DNA of 64,000 nt from Campylobacter devanensis (GCF_002139915.1 NZ_CP018788.1:1364001-1428000); one strand, 5' to 3'; shown: positions 18,382 through 28,816, counted from the stretch's first letter. The notes: generated by a model not told the origin, from the sequence alone. Translations and numbers: made by a program.

Positions 18382-19459
18382 CTAAAATCCTTTTTAAGCT
18401 CACTAAATCATCAATTTCTAAATCCGCCCTTAAGCTAATTCTAAGCCTAGCTTTCCCTTCTGGCACCGTAGGTGGCCTAATGGCTGGTATGAAATATCCA
18501 AGACTTTTCAAGCTATTTGAAAGCTTTAAAGTCTTAGCATTATCTCCTACGATAAAAGGCGAAATATGAGTGGAATTTAGCCCCAAAAAATTGATTAAAT
18601 TCGCTAGATTTTCACGCTCTTTTGTGTAGTCTTTACTTAGCACAAAATTACTCCAAGCTACATTTATAGGCGCCAAAGCGGTCGAGTATATAAGGCTTCT
18701 AGCACTATTTATGAAGATATCTTTAAACTCATTTGAGCTTAAAATCACAGCCCCGCTGCTACCTAGCGCCTTGCCAAGAGTAATAAGCATAAAATCAATA
18801 TCACAACTCAATCTAGCACCAATCCCAAGCTCATCTAGAGCAAAAAATGAATGCGCCAAGTCGATATAGAGCATCACGCCATCATATCGCTTTTTTAAAG
18901 ATAGCATAAAATCTATATCCGCCCTATCGCCATCCATGCTAAAAATCGCCTCGCTTAATATGATAATATGCTTAAATTTATCACAATTTTGCTTAACCAA
19001 GCCCTCTAATGCTTCATTGTCATTATGGGCGTAGCGTTTGAATTTCGCATTTGATAATTTCAATGCATCTATCATACTAGCATGAATTAATTTATCAGCT
19101 ATAAAGAGCGTATCATCACTATTTAAGGCGCTAATACAGCTTAAATTCGCACAATACCCAGAGTTAAAAATCACCGCACTTTTATGAAATTTAGCCTCAA
19201 ACCAACTCTCCAAACGATCAAATTCATCACTTGAAGTATATACCAATCTACTAGCCCCAGAGCCAAAATACCACTCACTACCCAAGCAAATTTGCAAAAA
19301 TTCATCTCTTAATGCCCTATTGCTAGCTATCCCAAGATAGTCATTACTACCTAAATTCAAGAGATTTTTACCATCTAAACTTAGAAATTTTGAGCTTATC
19401 TTAGAGTGCTTTAGCTCCCTAAAACTGCTATTTTGCTTTGCTTTTTCTATATCAAACAT
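18362..19459 (-). CDS. bioF: 8-amino-7-oxononanoate synthase
   Basis: 365 aa PLP enzyme condensing pimeloyl-ACP with L-alanine. Visible marks: NLGSNDYLGIA, FGSGASRLVYTSS, FNSGYCANLSC, SEAIFSMDGD, DLAHSFFALDELG and the PLP lysine in TLGKALGSSGAVI. It is the first gene of the bioF-bioG-bioC unit on the minus strand. bioB, needed for the last biotin step, is not in the window. Confidence 0.95.
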   Translation of the reverse strand: MFDIEKAKQNSSFRELKHSKISSKFLSLDGKNLLNLGSNDYLGIASNRALRDEFLQICLGSEWYFGSGASRLVYTSSDEFDRLESWFEAKFHKSAVIFNSGYCANLSCISALNSDDTLFIADKLIHASMIDALKLSNAKFKRYAHNDNEALEGLVKQNCDKFKHIIILSEAIFSMDGDRADIDFMLSLKKRYDGVMLYIDLAHSFFALDELGIGARLSCDIDFMLITLGKALGSSGAVILSSNEFKDIFINSARSLIYSTALAPINVAWSNFVLSKDYTKERENLANLINFLGLNSTHISPFIVGDNAKTLKLSNSLKSLGYFIPAIRPPTVPEGKARLRISLRADLEIDDLVSLKRILDENGSH

Positions 19460-19609
19460 TATAACTCGCTTAAATTTGCCTTTTAAAAAGTTATAATTAT
19501 ATCAAAATGTAGCTATGTATTTTTAAATTTTCAATATTTTTCTAAAAGCATTGGCCTAGATTTTGCGACTTTACCAAAGATTGTATTGGAATTATAGATT
19601 TGGGGTGGA

Positions 19610-20245
19610 TTAGCATTGGGTTAAATGCTGATTGGATAGTTGGTATTTTATATCGCATAATTGGGCTATATCTTTATCGTGCGTTACTAAGACCAAAGCG
19701 GCGTTATTGGTTTTGACATAGTCAAAGATTACGCTCATGACCTCTTTAGCGGTGGTTTGATCTAAATTACCAGTTGGCTCATCAGCAAAAATAATTTTAG
19801 GATTTTTAGCTAATACTCTAGCGATACTAACTCTTTGCTGTTGGCCGCCGCTAAGTTCGCCGATTTTTTGATTTATTACTTTATCTATTTTTAATGCTTT
19901 AAGGAGGTTTAAATCAATTTTTTGACCGCTTAATATAGTGGCGAGTTCGATATTTTCAAAGCCATTAAATCCTTTAAAAAGATAATGTGCTTGAAAAATA
20001 ATCCCAAAATCATATCTGCGAATTTTTAAAAGTTCATCACTACTTAGCTTATAAAGTGATTTATCATTATATATAACTTCGCCATCAGTAGGCGATAAAA
20101 GTGTAGATAAAATGTGTAAAATTGTGGATTTTCCGCTACCACTAACACCCATAATAGCAGTAGTAGTAGCGGGTTTGATATCTAAATTTATATCGTTAAA
20201 GAGCAAATAGTCAAATTTATGAGATAAATTTAACGCCTTTAACAT
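19610..20245 (-). CDS. ABC transporter ATP-binding protein (LolD/MacB-like)
   Basis: 211 aa ATPase with Walker A MGVSGSGKST (residues 33-42), signature [16 protein letters not shown] and Walker B IIFADEPTGNLD. The GVSGSGKST and EPTGNLD combination groups it with LolD, FtsE and MacB subunits that work with FtsX-like permeases, but no permease gene is adjacent. A similar gene follows tsf in C. jejuni. It starts 2 bases after the tsf stop, so it is part of the rpsB-tsf transcript. The partner permease is unknown. Confidence 0.85.
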   Translation of the reverse strand: MLKALNLSHKFDYLLFNDINLDIKPATTTAIMGVSGSGKSTILHILSTLLSPTDGEVIYNDKSLYKLSSDELLKIRRYDFGIIFQAHYLFKGFNGFENIELATILSGQKIDLNLLKALKIDKVINQKIGELSGGQQQRVSIARVLAKNPKIIFADEPTGNLDQTTAKEVMSVIFDYVKTNNAALVLVTHDKDIAQLCDIKYQLSNQHLTQC

Positions 20246-20247
20246 TA

Positions 20248-21312
20248 TTAAGCCATTTGAGCAGCTACTTCAGCAGCAAAATCCTCAGTCTTTTTCTCTA
20301 AGCCTTCACCAACTTCAAATCTTACATAGCTTACAATTTCTATTTCGCCACCAAGTTTTTTAGCCTCTTCAGCTATTACTTGTTCAACAGTTTTTTTATC
20401 ATCCATTACATAGAATTGCCCTAAAAGAGTAAGTCGCTGGTCAAGTTGAGTATTGTCAGCTATGTATCTCTCTATTTGACCTGGAAGGATTTTATCCCAT
20501 ATAGCTTCAGGTTTGCCTTGTTTTCTTAGTTCTTCTTTTAATTTTTCAGTTGCTTTGGCTATCACTTCATCGCTTAATTGTGCTCTACTAGCAAATTCAG
20601 GTATTTTGTGAAGTGGTTTTTTAAGGCGGACTAGCTCTTCATTCTCTTTTTCAAGCTCACCTTTAAGAGCTAGATACTCTTTTTCTACAAAATCCGGGCT
20701 AAACTCTTTATAGCTTATAACTTGAGGTTTCATAGCCGCTGCATGCATACAAAGATTTCTTAAAAAATCGCCAATTTTGCTAGCTGTCGCTTCAGAGTCG
20801 CAAGCAGCGCCAATCAGAACACCAACACGGCTATTTGAGTGGATATATCCAGCTACAATTCCATTTTTGCTAGCTTTAATGGTTTCAAATCTTCTTACAA
20901 CTAAATTTTCACCAATAGTAGCGATTTGGCTTTGGAAAAACTCTTCAAATTTAACTCCGCCAATGCTTGACTCTTTAAGCTCATCAATTGTGGTGATTGC
21001 GTTAGTTTGGACATGTAGAGTTGTATTTTTAACCAAATCAACAAATGTAGCATTTTTAGCCACAAAATCAGTTTCAGAGTTAATTTCTGTTATGGTAGCT
21101 GTTTTATTATCGCTACTTACAACTACGCTTACAAGACCTTCGCTAGCTAAGCGATCAGCTTTTTTAGCAGCTTTGCCAAGACCTTTTTCTCTTAGTATAT
21201 CAACTGCTTTTTGCATATCTCCATTAGCTTCTTGAAGAGCCTTTTTACAATCCATCATTCCAGCTCCAGTGCTTTCACGGAGCTCTTTTACCATATTTGC
21301 GCTAATTTCCAT
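20248..21312 (-). CDS. tsf: Elongation factor Ts
   Basis: 354 aa nucleotide-exchange factor for EF-Tu. The N-terminal UBA-like domain begins VKELRESTGAGMMDCKKAL, followed by INSETDFVAKN and the coiled-coil/core domains. At 354 residues it has the extended Campylobacter form. Start and the rpsB stop overlap by one base, giving tight coupling with rpsB. Confidence 0.97.
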   Translation of the reverse strand: MEISANMVKELRESTGAGMMDCKKALQEANGDMQKAVDILREKGLGKAAKKADRLASEGLVSVVVSSDNKTATITEINSETDFVAKNATFVDLVKNTTLHVQTNAITTIDELKESSIGGVKFEEFFQSQIATIGENLVVRRFETIKASKNGIVAGYIHSNSRVGVLIGAACDSEATASKIGDFLRNLCMHAAAMKPQVISYKEFSPDFVEKEYLALKGELEKENEELVRLKKPLHKIPEFASRAQLSDEVIAKATEKLKEELRKQGKPEAIWDKILPGQIERYIADNTQLDQRLTLLGQFYVMDDKKTVEQVIAEEAKKLGGEIEIVSYVRFEVGEGLEKKTEDFAAEVAAQMA

Positions 21313-22088
21313 TACTCTTCCTCGCCTTCAGCCATAGCTTCTTCTAATATTTCATCTTTTTCTTCTTGAGTTGGAACTTCTATCTCTTCGCTGATTTCGC
21401 CATCTTGATCTCTTAAAGCTTTACCCTCATTGATCGCTTCAGCCATCTCTTGGCAGAATAGCTGAACGCTTCTGATAGCGTCATCATTGCCTGGAATTGG
21501 GTAGTCAATGATATCTGGATCGCAGTTTGTATCTATAGGAGCTACTACTGGTATTTTAAGTTTGTTAGCTTCTGCTACTGCGATTCTCTCTTTTACTGTG
21601 TCAATTACAAATATCATATCAGGGAGTGTTTTTATATTTCTGATACCGCCTAGAGTTGCTATTAACTTCTCTTTTTTGCGTCTTAGCATTAAAGCTTCTT
21701 TTTTGGTAAGTAAATTTATAGAGCCATCTTCTTCCATAGCTTCTATAACTTCAAGTTTTCTAATTGATTGTCTAATTGTTCCAAAATTCGTCATCATACC
21801 GCCAAGCCATCTGTGATTTACATATGGCATACCGCATTTTTCAGCATACTCTTTTACTGCGATACCGGCTTGTTTTTTAGTGCCGACAAATAGTATTGTT
21901 TTGCCTTCAGCTGCGGCGTCTCTTACTATATTATAAGTATATCTGAAATATCTAATAGTTTTTTGTAAATCTATTATATAAATGCCTTTTCTCTCGCCAA
22001 AAATGAATTTTTTCATCTTTGGATTCCAGCGTCTTGTTTGGTGACCAAAATGCACACCACACTCTAGTAAATCTCTCATAGTAACCAT
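21312..22088 (-). CDS. rpsB: 30S ribosomal protein S2
   Basis: 258 aa. Characteristic segments are [20 protein letters not shown] at the start, the FVGTKKQA motif, [13 protein letters not shown] and [13 protein letters not shown]. The C-terminal 30 residues are acidic. It is the first gene of rpsB-tsf-ABC ATPase, with GGAG upstream. A roughly 130-base AT-rich leader separates it from the preceding operon, and a minus-strand TACAAT near 22190 is a possible -10. Confidence 0.98.
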   Translation of the reverse strand: MVTMRDLLECGVHFGHQTRRWNPKMKKFIFGERKGIYIIDLQKTIRYFRYTYNIVRDAAAEGKTILFVGTKKQAGIAVKEYAEKCGMPYVNHRWLGGMMTNFGTIRQSIRKLEVIEAMEEDGSINLLTKKEALMLRRKKEKLIATLGGIRNIKTLPDMIFVIDTVKERIAVAEANKLKIPVVAPIDTNCDPDIIDYPIPGNDDAIRSVQLFCQEMAEAINEGKALRDQDGEISEEIEVPTQEEKDEILEEAMAEGEEE

Positions 22089-22222
22089 GAGTTTCTCCTT
22101 AAAAAAATTTGATTAGTTTATTCCTCTATGCTCCTTAACAGCGACATTAACTGCAACTAAACAAGGATTAGCATATGTGAAATGAAGTGCGAATTGTAGC
22201 TAAATTTAACTTATTTTTTGCT

Positions 22223-22429
22223 TTATTTGCTAAGTTGAAATTTCTCTTTAATACTTTGAAGTGAAGAGAAAATTTCTGCGATTTTTTCTAGGTCGCTACT
22301 TTCTATTTCAAATTTTTTTGGGCGAAAAAATAGCTCCAAAAGTGCCAAATTCTCTCCAAATTCCAATCCATAATTCCTAGCATTTTGTGAGATTTTTAAA
22401 AGCTCGATATCGGTGAATTTTTCATACAT
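22223..22429 (-). CDS. Small hypothetical protein
   Basis: 68 aa, predicted all-helical and acidic (MYEKFTDIELLKISQN... IFSSLQSIKEKFQLSK). I do not recognise a family. It follows pgeF by 3 bases on the same strand, so it is likely the third gene of ribE-pgeF-orf. It has no signal peptide or TM segment. Confidence 0.6.
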   Translation of the reverse strand: MYEKFTDIELLKISQNARNYGLEFGENLALLELFFRPKKFEIESSDLEKIAEIFSSLQSIKEKFQLSK

Positions 22430-22432
22430 AAT

Positions 22433-23113
22433 TTATCCTTTTAACATTATAAAACCAGCAAACCTACCAGTTAAACCGCTCTTGCGATATGAGTAAAATC
22501 TATCATCGCAGTGGCTGCAAATATCGCTAAATTCATAATCTTTGACACCGATACCATCAATCTCAAATCGCAAAGCATCATCTAAATCAAATTTAAAACC
22601 ATCTTTAAATTTATTAAATTCCCCCAAATTCAAATCCCCAATTTCGTAGCAATTTTTTTTGATATTTGGGCCTATTATTGCTTTGATATTTTCAGGATTT
22701 GAACCCATTTTATCTATTGTTTTGGTTATGATTTTTGAGATCGCTCCAGCTCTTCCAGCATGGATAGCTGAGATTAAATTTAGCTTTTTATCATATAAAA
22801 GCACAGGCGAACAATCAGCTACCATAACACATAGCCCAACTTGGGTTAAATTAGTAAAAATCGCATCGCAAGGCTCTAAAATTTGGTTAATATCGCTTAA
22901 ATTTTGGACTATATCAGAGTGAATTTGTTCCATGAAAATTAATTTTTTGGCTTTGATTTTGTGAGCTAAAATCTCTCTATTTTGCTCTACTTTTAGCCTA
23001 TCATCGCCCACATGATGGGCTAAGTTTAAGCTCTCATAAACACCTTTGCTCACACCGCCAAATTTGGTTGTAAAACCAGCAATAATCTTATCATTATCAA
23101 TAGATACTAGCAT
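22433..23113 (-). CDS. pgeF: Peptidoglycan editing factor / multicopper-oxidase-fold purine phosphorylase (YfiH/PgeF)
   Basis: 226 aa member of the YfiH/laccase-domain family. Metal-binding signature segments are visible: a His in the MEQIHSD segment, MVADCSPVLLYD and AIHAGRAGA, plus KKNCYEIG. Family members act on purine nucleosides and have been linked to removing L-Ser errors from peptidoglycan precursors. It overlaps the ribE end by 17 bases. Confidence 0.88.
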   Translation of the reverse strand: MLVSIDNDKIIAGFTTKFGGVSKGVYESLNLAHHVGDDRLKVEQNREILAHKIKAKKLIFMEQIHSDIVQNLSDINQILEPCDAIFTNLTQVGLCVMVADCSPVLLYDKKLNLISAIHAGRAGAISKIITKTIDKMGSNPENIKAIIGPNIKKNCYEIGDLNLGEFNKFKDGFKFDLDDALRFEIDGIGVKDYEFSDICSHCDDRFYSYRKSGLTGRFAGFIMLKG

Positions 23114-23708
23114 AAAAATCAGCCTGTTGCCAAGTGAGAGTTTGGTTTTTTGAGTTTAGAATTCTATCAATATAACGAGCCAAAATATCACTTTCTATAT
23201 GGACTCTTCTACCTATTTGAAACTCACCAAATAGCGTATCTTTCATGCTTATAGGTATTAGGGTTAGACGCATTAAATTTGAGTTAATATCATTGATTGT
23301 TAGGCTCACGCCCTCAACTGCGATGGCGCCTTTTTTGGCTATTAGATGTAAAATTTCATTTGGTAATTCTATGATAAAATCCACCCCACTTGATAGTCTC
23401 TTAATATCTCTAATAACCCCAATAGCATCTATATGCCCTTGAATCAAATGCCCATCTATCCTATCGCCAATTTTCATAGCTGGTTCTATATGGACTCTGT
23501 TTTTGTAATTTTCCAAAGCCAATATATTAGCGCTTTCGCTGCTTAATTCTACTACAAATCCATCTTTATCAATCTTTGTTACGCTCAAACAAGCCCCATT
23601 TACCGCTATGCTATCACCTAAATTTGGTTTATGAGTAGCCTTGATACTTAGATTTTTACCATCAAAACTACGCACAACACCAATCTCACGAATCAGTCCA
23701 TTAAACAT
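23097..23708 (-). CDS. ribE: Riboflavin synthase, alpha subunit
   Basis: About 203 aa. It dismutates two 6,7-dimethyl-8-ribityllumazine molecules to riboflavin. The two tandem lumazine-binding halves show as MFNGLIREIG / SIAVNGACLSV and HIDAIGVI / GAIAVEGVSLTIND. The ORF begins two codons upstream, but the family start is MF-GLI, placed at 23708. It is the first gene of a three-gene minus-strand unit. Confidence 0.94.
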   Translation of the reverse strand: MFNGLIREIGVVRSFDGKNLSIKATHKPNLGDSIAVNGACLSVTKIDKDGFVVELSSESANILALENYKNRVHIEPAMKIGDRIDGHLIQGHIDAIGVIRDIKRLSSGVDFIIELPNEILHLIAKKGAIAVEGVSLTINDINSNLMRLTLIPISMKDTLFGEFQIGRRVHIESDILARYIDRILNSKNQTLTWQQADFYASIY

Positions 23709-23773
23709 AATCACCTCAAATTCGAATTGAGAAATTATAATCTAAATTTATAAATCTTTTACTATAAATTAGA

Positions 23774-23779
23774 TAAAAT
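23774..23779 (+). promoter_or_regulatory. Likely -10 box of mnmG
   Basis: The sequence TTAGATAAAATCG carries TAAAAT at 23774-23779, about 27 bases before the mnmG ATG. No -35 box is evident, as is usual for Campylobacter sigma-70 promoters. Confidence 0.4.
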
Positions 23780-23805
23780 CGCCCCTAAAAATCACAAGGC
23801 AAATT

Positions 23806-25671
23806 ATGGAATATGATGTTATCGTAGTTGGTGGTGGGCATGCCGGGATCGAGGCCTCACTCGCAGCAGCTAAAATGGGAGCCAAAACTCTATTAATCAC
23901 AATTTTAGCTGAGCAAATCGGCGCAGCTAGCTGTAATCCTGCAATTGGTGGATTAGCTAAAGGGCATTTAGTAAAAGAAATTGACGCTCTTGGCGGTCAA
24001 ATGGGGCTTACAACTGATGAGTGCGGGATACAATTTCGCCTCTTAAATGAGAGTAAAGGCCCAGCCGTGCGTGGTAGTAGGGCTCAAATAGATATGGATA
24101 GATATCGAATTTATATGCGAAATTTGCTTTTAAACACGCCAAATTTACAGATCACTCAAGAGATCGCTACCGAAATTTTAACGCAAAATAACAAAATAAT
24201 AGGGGTAAAAACCCATTTAGACAACACTTATCACACGCAAAAACTCATCATAACAACAGGTACATTTCTCAATGGCTTAATCCATGTTGGCACAAATAAA
24301 CTCCAAGCCGGCCGTGTCGGTGAGCTAAGCTCAAAAGAGCTATCAAGCTCGCTAAAAAGCCTGAATTTAGAAATGGGTAGATTAAAGACTGGCACCTGCC
24401 CTAGAGTACTAGCAAGCTCAATTGATTTTAGTGTTTTAGAAATTCAAAATGGTGACGCAGAGCCAGTGCCATTTAGTTTTAGAACTAAAAACTGGACTCC
24501 AAATCAACTTCCTTGCTACATAGCATACACAAATATAGACACACACGATATAATTAGGTCAAATTTTGATCGCGCTCCACTATTTACAGGTCAGATAGAA
24601 GGAGTAGGGCCAAGGTATTGTCCAAGTATCGAAGATAAGATAAACCGCTTTGGAGATAGGGAGCGCCATCATCTATTTATAGAGCCTCAAACCTTAGAAG
24701 CGACTGAATACTATATAAATGGATTTTCAACTTCACTCCCTTATGATGCGCAAGTAGCAATGCTAAGGTCTATTAAGGGTTTTGAAAATGCGATTATTGT
24801 GCGCCATGGATATGCTATAGAGTATGATTATGTCAATCCAACCGAGCTTAAACATACCTTAGAGACTAAAAAGATTAGTGGGCTATATCTAGCAGGGCAG
24901 ATAAATGGCACCACAGGATATGAAGAGGCCGCCGCTCAAGGGTTGATGGCTGGTATAAATGCTGCGTTGAATTTACAAAATAAAGAGCCTTTGATTTTAC
25001 GCAGAGATGAGAGCTATATAGGGGTTTTGATCGATGATCTAGTCACAAAAGGGACAAAAGAGCCTTATAGAATGTTTACTAGCAGGGCGGAATTTAGATT
25101 ACTTTTAAGAGAGGATAATGCGAATTTAAGGCTTAGTAAATATGGATTTGAGATAGGTTTGCTTGAAAAAGAGGCTTATGATGAGGTTGAGGCTTTAAGA
25201 GATGAATTACAAAAAGCTATGGAAATTCTGCTTACAAAAGAGATAACGCCAAATAAAGAAACTTTGGAATTTTTAGCCGCCATCGGTGAAGAGCCAATAA
25301 GTGAGAAGATAACGCTACAAAAATTGGTCGCTAGAAAGAGCTTTGATGAAAATAAGCTTAGAAAGCTTGATCCATTTTTTGAAAATTTAAACCAAAACTC
25401 TATAAATCAAATTTTAACTGAAGCAAAATATTATCACTATATCGCCCAGCAGTATATAGAAGTTGAAAAGATGAAAGGGCTTTTAGATATTAAAATTCCA
25501 AATGATTTGGATTTTAAGACAATTAGTGGCTTGAGTAATGAAGTGGTCGAGAAGTTAATTCAATTTGCTCCACCGACTTTAGCGGCTGCATCAAATCTCA
25601 GTGGAATCACTCCAGCGGCGATAGATATCCTTCATATCGCTATTAAAAGGCACAAATCTACACTTAGCTAA
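23806..25671 (+). CDS. mnmG: tRNA uridine-5-carboxymethylaminomethyl modification enzyme MnmG
   Basis: 621 aa FAD protein that, with MnmE, modifies the wobble uridine of several tRNAs. The dinucleotide fold is [11 protein letters not shown] (residues 7-17). The family signatures [12 protein letters not shown] and [16 protein letters not shown] are present, as is the C-terminal MnmE-binding helical domain. Length is normal. A hairpin overlaps the stop. Confidence 0.97.
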   Translation: MEYDVIVVGGGHAGIEASLAAAKMGAKTLLITILAEQIGAASCNPAIGGLAKGHLVKEIDALGGQMGLTTDECGIQFRLLNESKGPAVRGSRAQIDMDRYRIYMRNLLLNTPNLQITQEIATEILTQNNKIIGVKTHLDNTYHTQKLIITTGTFLNGLIHVGTNKLQAGRVGELSSKELSSSLKSLNLEMGRLKTGTCPRVLASSIDFSVLEIQNGDAEPVPFSFRTKNWTPNQLPCYIAYTNIDTHDIIRSNFDRAPLFTGQIEGVGPRYCPSIEDKINRFGDRERHHLFIEPQTLEATEYYINGFSTSLPYDAQVAMLRSIKGFENAIIVRHGYAIEYDYVNPTELKHTLETKKISGLYLAGQINGTTGYEEAAAQGLMAGINAALNLQNKEPLILRRDESYIGVLIDDLVTKGTKEPYRMFTSRAEFRLLLREDNANLRLSKYGFEIGLLEKEAYDEVEALRDELQKAMEILLTKEITPNKETLEFLAAIGEEPISEKITLQKLVARKSFDENKLRKLDPFFENLNQNSINQILTEAKYYHYIAQQYIEVEKMKGLLDIKIPNDLDFKTISGLSNEVVEKLIQFAPPTLAAASNLSGITPAAIDILHIAIKRHKSTLS

Positions 25672-25695
25672 GCCAATGAGCTTGGCTACTTTTGT
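25671..25695 (+). terminator. Terminator after mnmG
   Basis: AGCCAA (25671-25676) pairs with TTGGCT (25682-25687) around a 5-base loop, followed by ACTTTTGTTT. It begins at the mnmG stop codon. Confidence 0.6.
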
Positions 25696-25825
25696 TTATA
25701 AAAACAATTCTAATTAAATAAAATTTTAACTTTAAAATGGTAGAATTAAAGTTTAGTTTCACTTTTATATTATAAAAGTTAGCTTAATTTCAATGCTAAT
25801 AATTAAATCAATAGAAAGGAAAGAA

Positions 25826-26332
25826 ATGTCTGTTCAAAAGCAAGAAAGACGAGATTTCATCGGAATGGCATTTGGCGCTGTCGCAGCTGTGGGTGGTGCT
25901 TTTGCTTTGGTTGGAATGAAAAAGTCTTGGGATCCACTTCCTAGCGTTAAAGCAGCGGGTTTTACCACAGTAGATCTAAGCCCTATGCAGCCTGGCGAAT
26001 TCCGCCAAGTAGAGTGGCGTAAAAAGCCTATTTTTATCATTAAAAAAGATGAGAATATGAAGGCTAATCCTTCAAGAGATGTAGTGGTAGGTAATGAGAA
26101 TTATATAGTTACAATCGGTCTTTGTACGCACCTTGGATGCATACCTAGCTGGAGTGCTAGTGATAAGATGTTTAAGTGTGCCTGTCATGGTGGAGAGTTT
26201 AACGCTGATGGTATGAATGTATTTGGTCCGCCACCACGCCCACTAGATATTCCACCATTTAAAATTGATGGGACTAAGCTTGTACTAGGCGAAGAAGGCC
26301 CTGAGTACAAAAAATTAGTCGCTACAGCGTAA
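25826..26332 (+). CDS. petA: Ubiquinol/menaquinol-cytochrome c reductase, Rieske iron-sulfur subunit
   Basis: 168 aa from the ATG at 25826, chosen because GAAAGGAAAG precedes it; the open frame begins 11 codons earlier. A twin-arginine start (QERRDFIG) is followed by one TM segment. The 2Fe-2S ligands are in CTHLGCIPSW and CACHGGEFN. It takes electrons from quinol and passes them to cytochrome c1. First gene of petABC. Confidence 0.96.
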   Translation: MSVQKQERRDFIGMAFGAVAAVGGAFALVGMKKSWDPLPSVKAAGFTTVDLSPMQPGEFRQVEWRKKPIFIIKKDENMKANPSRDVVVGNENYIVTIGLCTHLGCIPSWSASDKMFKCACHGGEFNADGMNVFGPPPRPLDIPPFKIDGTKLVLGEEGPEYKKLVATA

Positions 26333-26342
26333 GGGAGGATCT

Positions 26343-27590
26343 ATGGCACATATTACAAAAGCTACAAGCGTAAGAGATTGGTTCGATCAGCGTATAGCTC
26401 TTACAAAATTATGGAATGTCCTAGCAGGGCAATACTGGATACCTAAAAATATCAATTTTCTTTGGGCAATGGGTGTAGTTTTAACTGTACTTTTTACCCT
26501 ACTTTTTATAAGCGGTTTATTATTGCTAATGTACTATAAACCAGATGCAAATTTAGCCTTTGATAGTGTGAATTACACTATTATGAAAGAAGTTGAATAT
26601 GGCTGGTTATGGCGTCATATTCACGCAGTTGCAGCCTCTGTTATATTTTTAATCATCTATATTCACGCATTTGTAGGTATTTACTACGGTTCATACAAAA
26701 AAGGTCGTGAGATGATTTGGATTAGTGGTATGCTACTTTTCTTAATATTCTCTGCTGAGGCATTTAGTGGATATATGCTACCATGGGGACAGATGAGCTA
26801 CTGGGCAGCGCAAGTTATCACACAACTATTTGGTGGAATTCCATTTATTGGCGGTGCTCTTGTAGAGTGGATTAGAGGCGATTATGCAGTTAGCGATCCT
26901 ACACTTACAAGATTCTTTATGCTTCATGTTTGCTTATTACCGATTGTTATCATAATGGTTATAGGTGTTCACTTCTATACTTTACGTATCCCTCATGTTA
27001 ATAACCTTGAAGGCGAAGAGATTGATTTTGAATTAGAAGCTGAAAAATATCTAAAAGGCGATACTGTAAATTCAAAAGTTATTCCATTTTGGCCAGGATT
27101 TTTAAGTAAAGATTTCTTCTATGTATCTTTATTTATGATTTTCTTCTTCTATTTAGTAAGTTTCCATTTCAATTTTGCTATGGATCCAATCAACTTCGAT
27201 CCTGCAAATGCTGCTAAAACTCCAACTCATATCTATCCTGAGTGGTATTTCTTATGGCAATATGAAATTTTACGCGGTTTCTTCTTTGATATTGGACCTT
27301 TAAAAGCAGCTGATATTGGTGCTTTAGCTATGGCGTTTGCTGGTATTTCGCTATTCTTTATGCCTCTATATGATAGAAGCGATGTAGTAGCTCCAGCTCA
27401 TAAAAGAAAAGGTTTCTTTATATGGTTCTGGTTACTTATTATCGATTTAATTATCCTAACAGTGTATGGCAAACTTCCTCCAACAGGATTTAATGCTTGG
27501 ATAGGATTTTTCTCTTCAGTTGGCTTCCTTGCGTTGCTACTTGTAGTACTTCCTATCATCACAATCAAGGAAAGAAAGGCAAATAAATGA
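26343..27590 (+). CDS. petB: Cytochrome b of the bc1 complex
   Basis: 415 aa integral membrane subunit holding two b hemes. The helix-B and helix-D His ligands lie in WRHIHAVAASVIF and LHVCLLPIVIIMVIGVHF. The quinol-oxidation-site motif PEWY is present (YPEWYFLWQYEILRG). RBS GGGAGG. It lies 10 bases after petA and overlaps petC by 4. Confidence 0.97.
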   Translation: MAHITKATSVRDWFDQRIALTKLWNVLAGQYWIPKNINFLWAMGVVLTVLFTLLFISGLLLLMYYKPDANLAFDSVNYTIMKEVEYGWLWRHIHAVAASVIFLIIYIHAFVGIYYGSYKKGREMIWISGMLLFLIFSAEAFSGYMLPWGQMSYWAAQVITQLFGGIPFIGGALVEWIRGDYAVSDPTLTRFFMLHVCLLPIVIIMVIGVHFYTLRIPHVNNLEGEEIDFELEAEKYLKGDTVNSKVIPFWPGFLSKDFFYVSLFMIFFFYLVSFHFNFAMDPINFDPANAAKTPTHIYPEWYFLWQYEILRGFFFDIGPLKAADIGALAMAFAGISLFFMPLYDRSDVVAPAHKRKGFFIWFWLLIIDLIILTVYGKLPPTGFNAWIGFFSSVGFLALLLVVLPIITIKERKANK

Positions 27591-28612
27591 AAGAATTAAA
27601 AGCGTTTTTAATTGTCGTCCTTGTTACAGGCGCTATTTATTGGGGTGTTGAGCCTTACGCACATTCAATTTTACACCCACATGTTGAACCAGCTAATTTT
27701 GACTTTGCCAAAGAGGATACAACTCTAGCAAAAACAAATGTAGAAAAAGCAGAAGCTGCTTTAAAAGCCGCTCAAACTAGCGGTGATAAAAGCATTATTG
27801 ATGGTGCTACAAAAACTCTAGAAAATGCAAAAGCTGAACTAGAAAAATATAGTACATTTTGGGCTGATATCAATAGCATTGACCTTAGCAAAGGCGATGC
27901 AGCTTCAGGTGCAAATTTAGTAGCAGCTGCTGGATGTACAGCATGCCACAGCATTAAATCAGCTGGTTTTGAACCGGCAATGGATGATAAAAGTGCTAGC
28001 GAGGCTTATGGTGTTGCTCCTCCAGATCTTAGCAATATCGGATATCTTTATGATGGTAAATTCCTAGCCGCTCTTATTAAAGATCCAGCTATGGCGTTAA
28101 AAGTTACTCATAAATTTAATGATACAAACCCATTTCCTATGACAGCTTTCTATGGTGCTGGCGGTGATTTAAATCAAGAAATAGCAGACTTAGTAGCATA
28201 TTTCAAAAGCATAGCACCAAAAGAGATGAGCGATAGAGATGTATTTATAGAGTCTTGTGCTAGATGCCATGATATGAAATATGTAAATGTATTTGCTAAT
28301 GGCAACAAACAAAGCATAGCAAATTATCTAGGTATGACGCCTCCTGATCTATCTATGTATATTAGATCTAGAAGCGAACTATATCTAAATAATTTCATCA
28401 ATGATACTCAAAAAATGCTTCCAGGCACATCTATGCCGCGTGTAGGCTTAAATGAAAAAGCTCAAAAGCAAGTTATTGAGTATATGAGAGAAGCCGGTGA
28501 TAGCAAAAAAGAAGAAAGAGAGACAACAGGTATCTATATCATGATTTATTTTGCTATTCTTAGTGTATTTGCTTGGGCATGGAAACGCAAAATTTGGTCT
28601 AAACTACATTAA
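27587..28612 (+). CDS. petC: Di-heme cytochrome c subunit of the bc1 complex
   Basis: 341 aa with an N-terminal membrane anchor, an Ala/Lys-rich helical region (about residues 45-85) and two CxxCH heme-c sites (CTACHS and CARCHD). A C-terminal TM segment follows (YIMIYFAILSVFAWAW). This two-heme c-type partner replaces the usual cytochrome c1 in Epsilonproteobacteria. It overlaps the petB stop and is the last gene of the operon. Confidence 0.95.
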   Translation: MKELKAFLIVVLVTGAIYWGVEPYAHSILHPHVEPANFDFAKEDTTLAKTNVEKAEAALKAAQTSGDKSIIDGATKTLENAKAELEKYSTFWADINSIDLSKGDAASGANLVAAAGCTACHSIKSAGFEPAMDDKSASEAYGVAPPDLSNIGYLYDGKFLAALIKDPAMALKVTHKFNDTNPFPMTAFYGAGGDLNQEIADLVAYFKSIAPKEMSDRDVFIESCARCHDMKYVNVFANGNKQSIANYLGMTPPDLSMYIRSRSELYLNNFINDTQKMLPGTSMPRVGLNEKAQKQVIEYMREAGDSKKEERETTGIYIMIYFAILSVFAWAWKRKIWSKLH

Positions 28613-28621
28613 TATACTTAA

Positions 28622-28653
28622 AAGATTTAGGGTGATTTTCACTCTAAATCTTA
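28622..28653 (+). terminator. Hairpin after petC
   Basis: AAGATTTAGGGTGA and TCACTCTAAATCTT are 14-base arms with one G-T pair around TTT, about 10 bases after the petC stop. There is no clear T-run. Confidence 0.6.
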
Positions 28654-28816
28654 GTAAGTCTTACATATTTCTAACTTTTTGTATTGTCTATATTTTTTGA
28701 ATTTTGTTTTGCCATGTTTAAGGGTGTATATTTTAAATTTCGTAATAAATTTTTATTTCTATTTAGATTGATGTGATATAACTATATTTTAATGCTAAAT
28801 TTACAAAGGAGATTTA

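Noticed and set aside
20777-21235. 152-codon ORF on the plus strand
   Set aside because: Antisense shadow of tsf with low-complexity Leu/Ser composition.
22223-22429. Exodeoxyribonuclease VII small subunit (xseB)
   Set aside because: The size fits, but the N-terminal pattern of XseB is not present.
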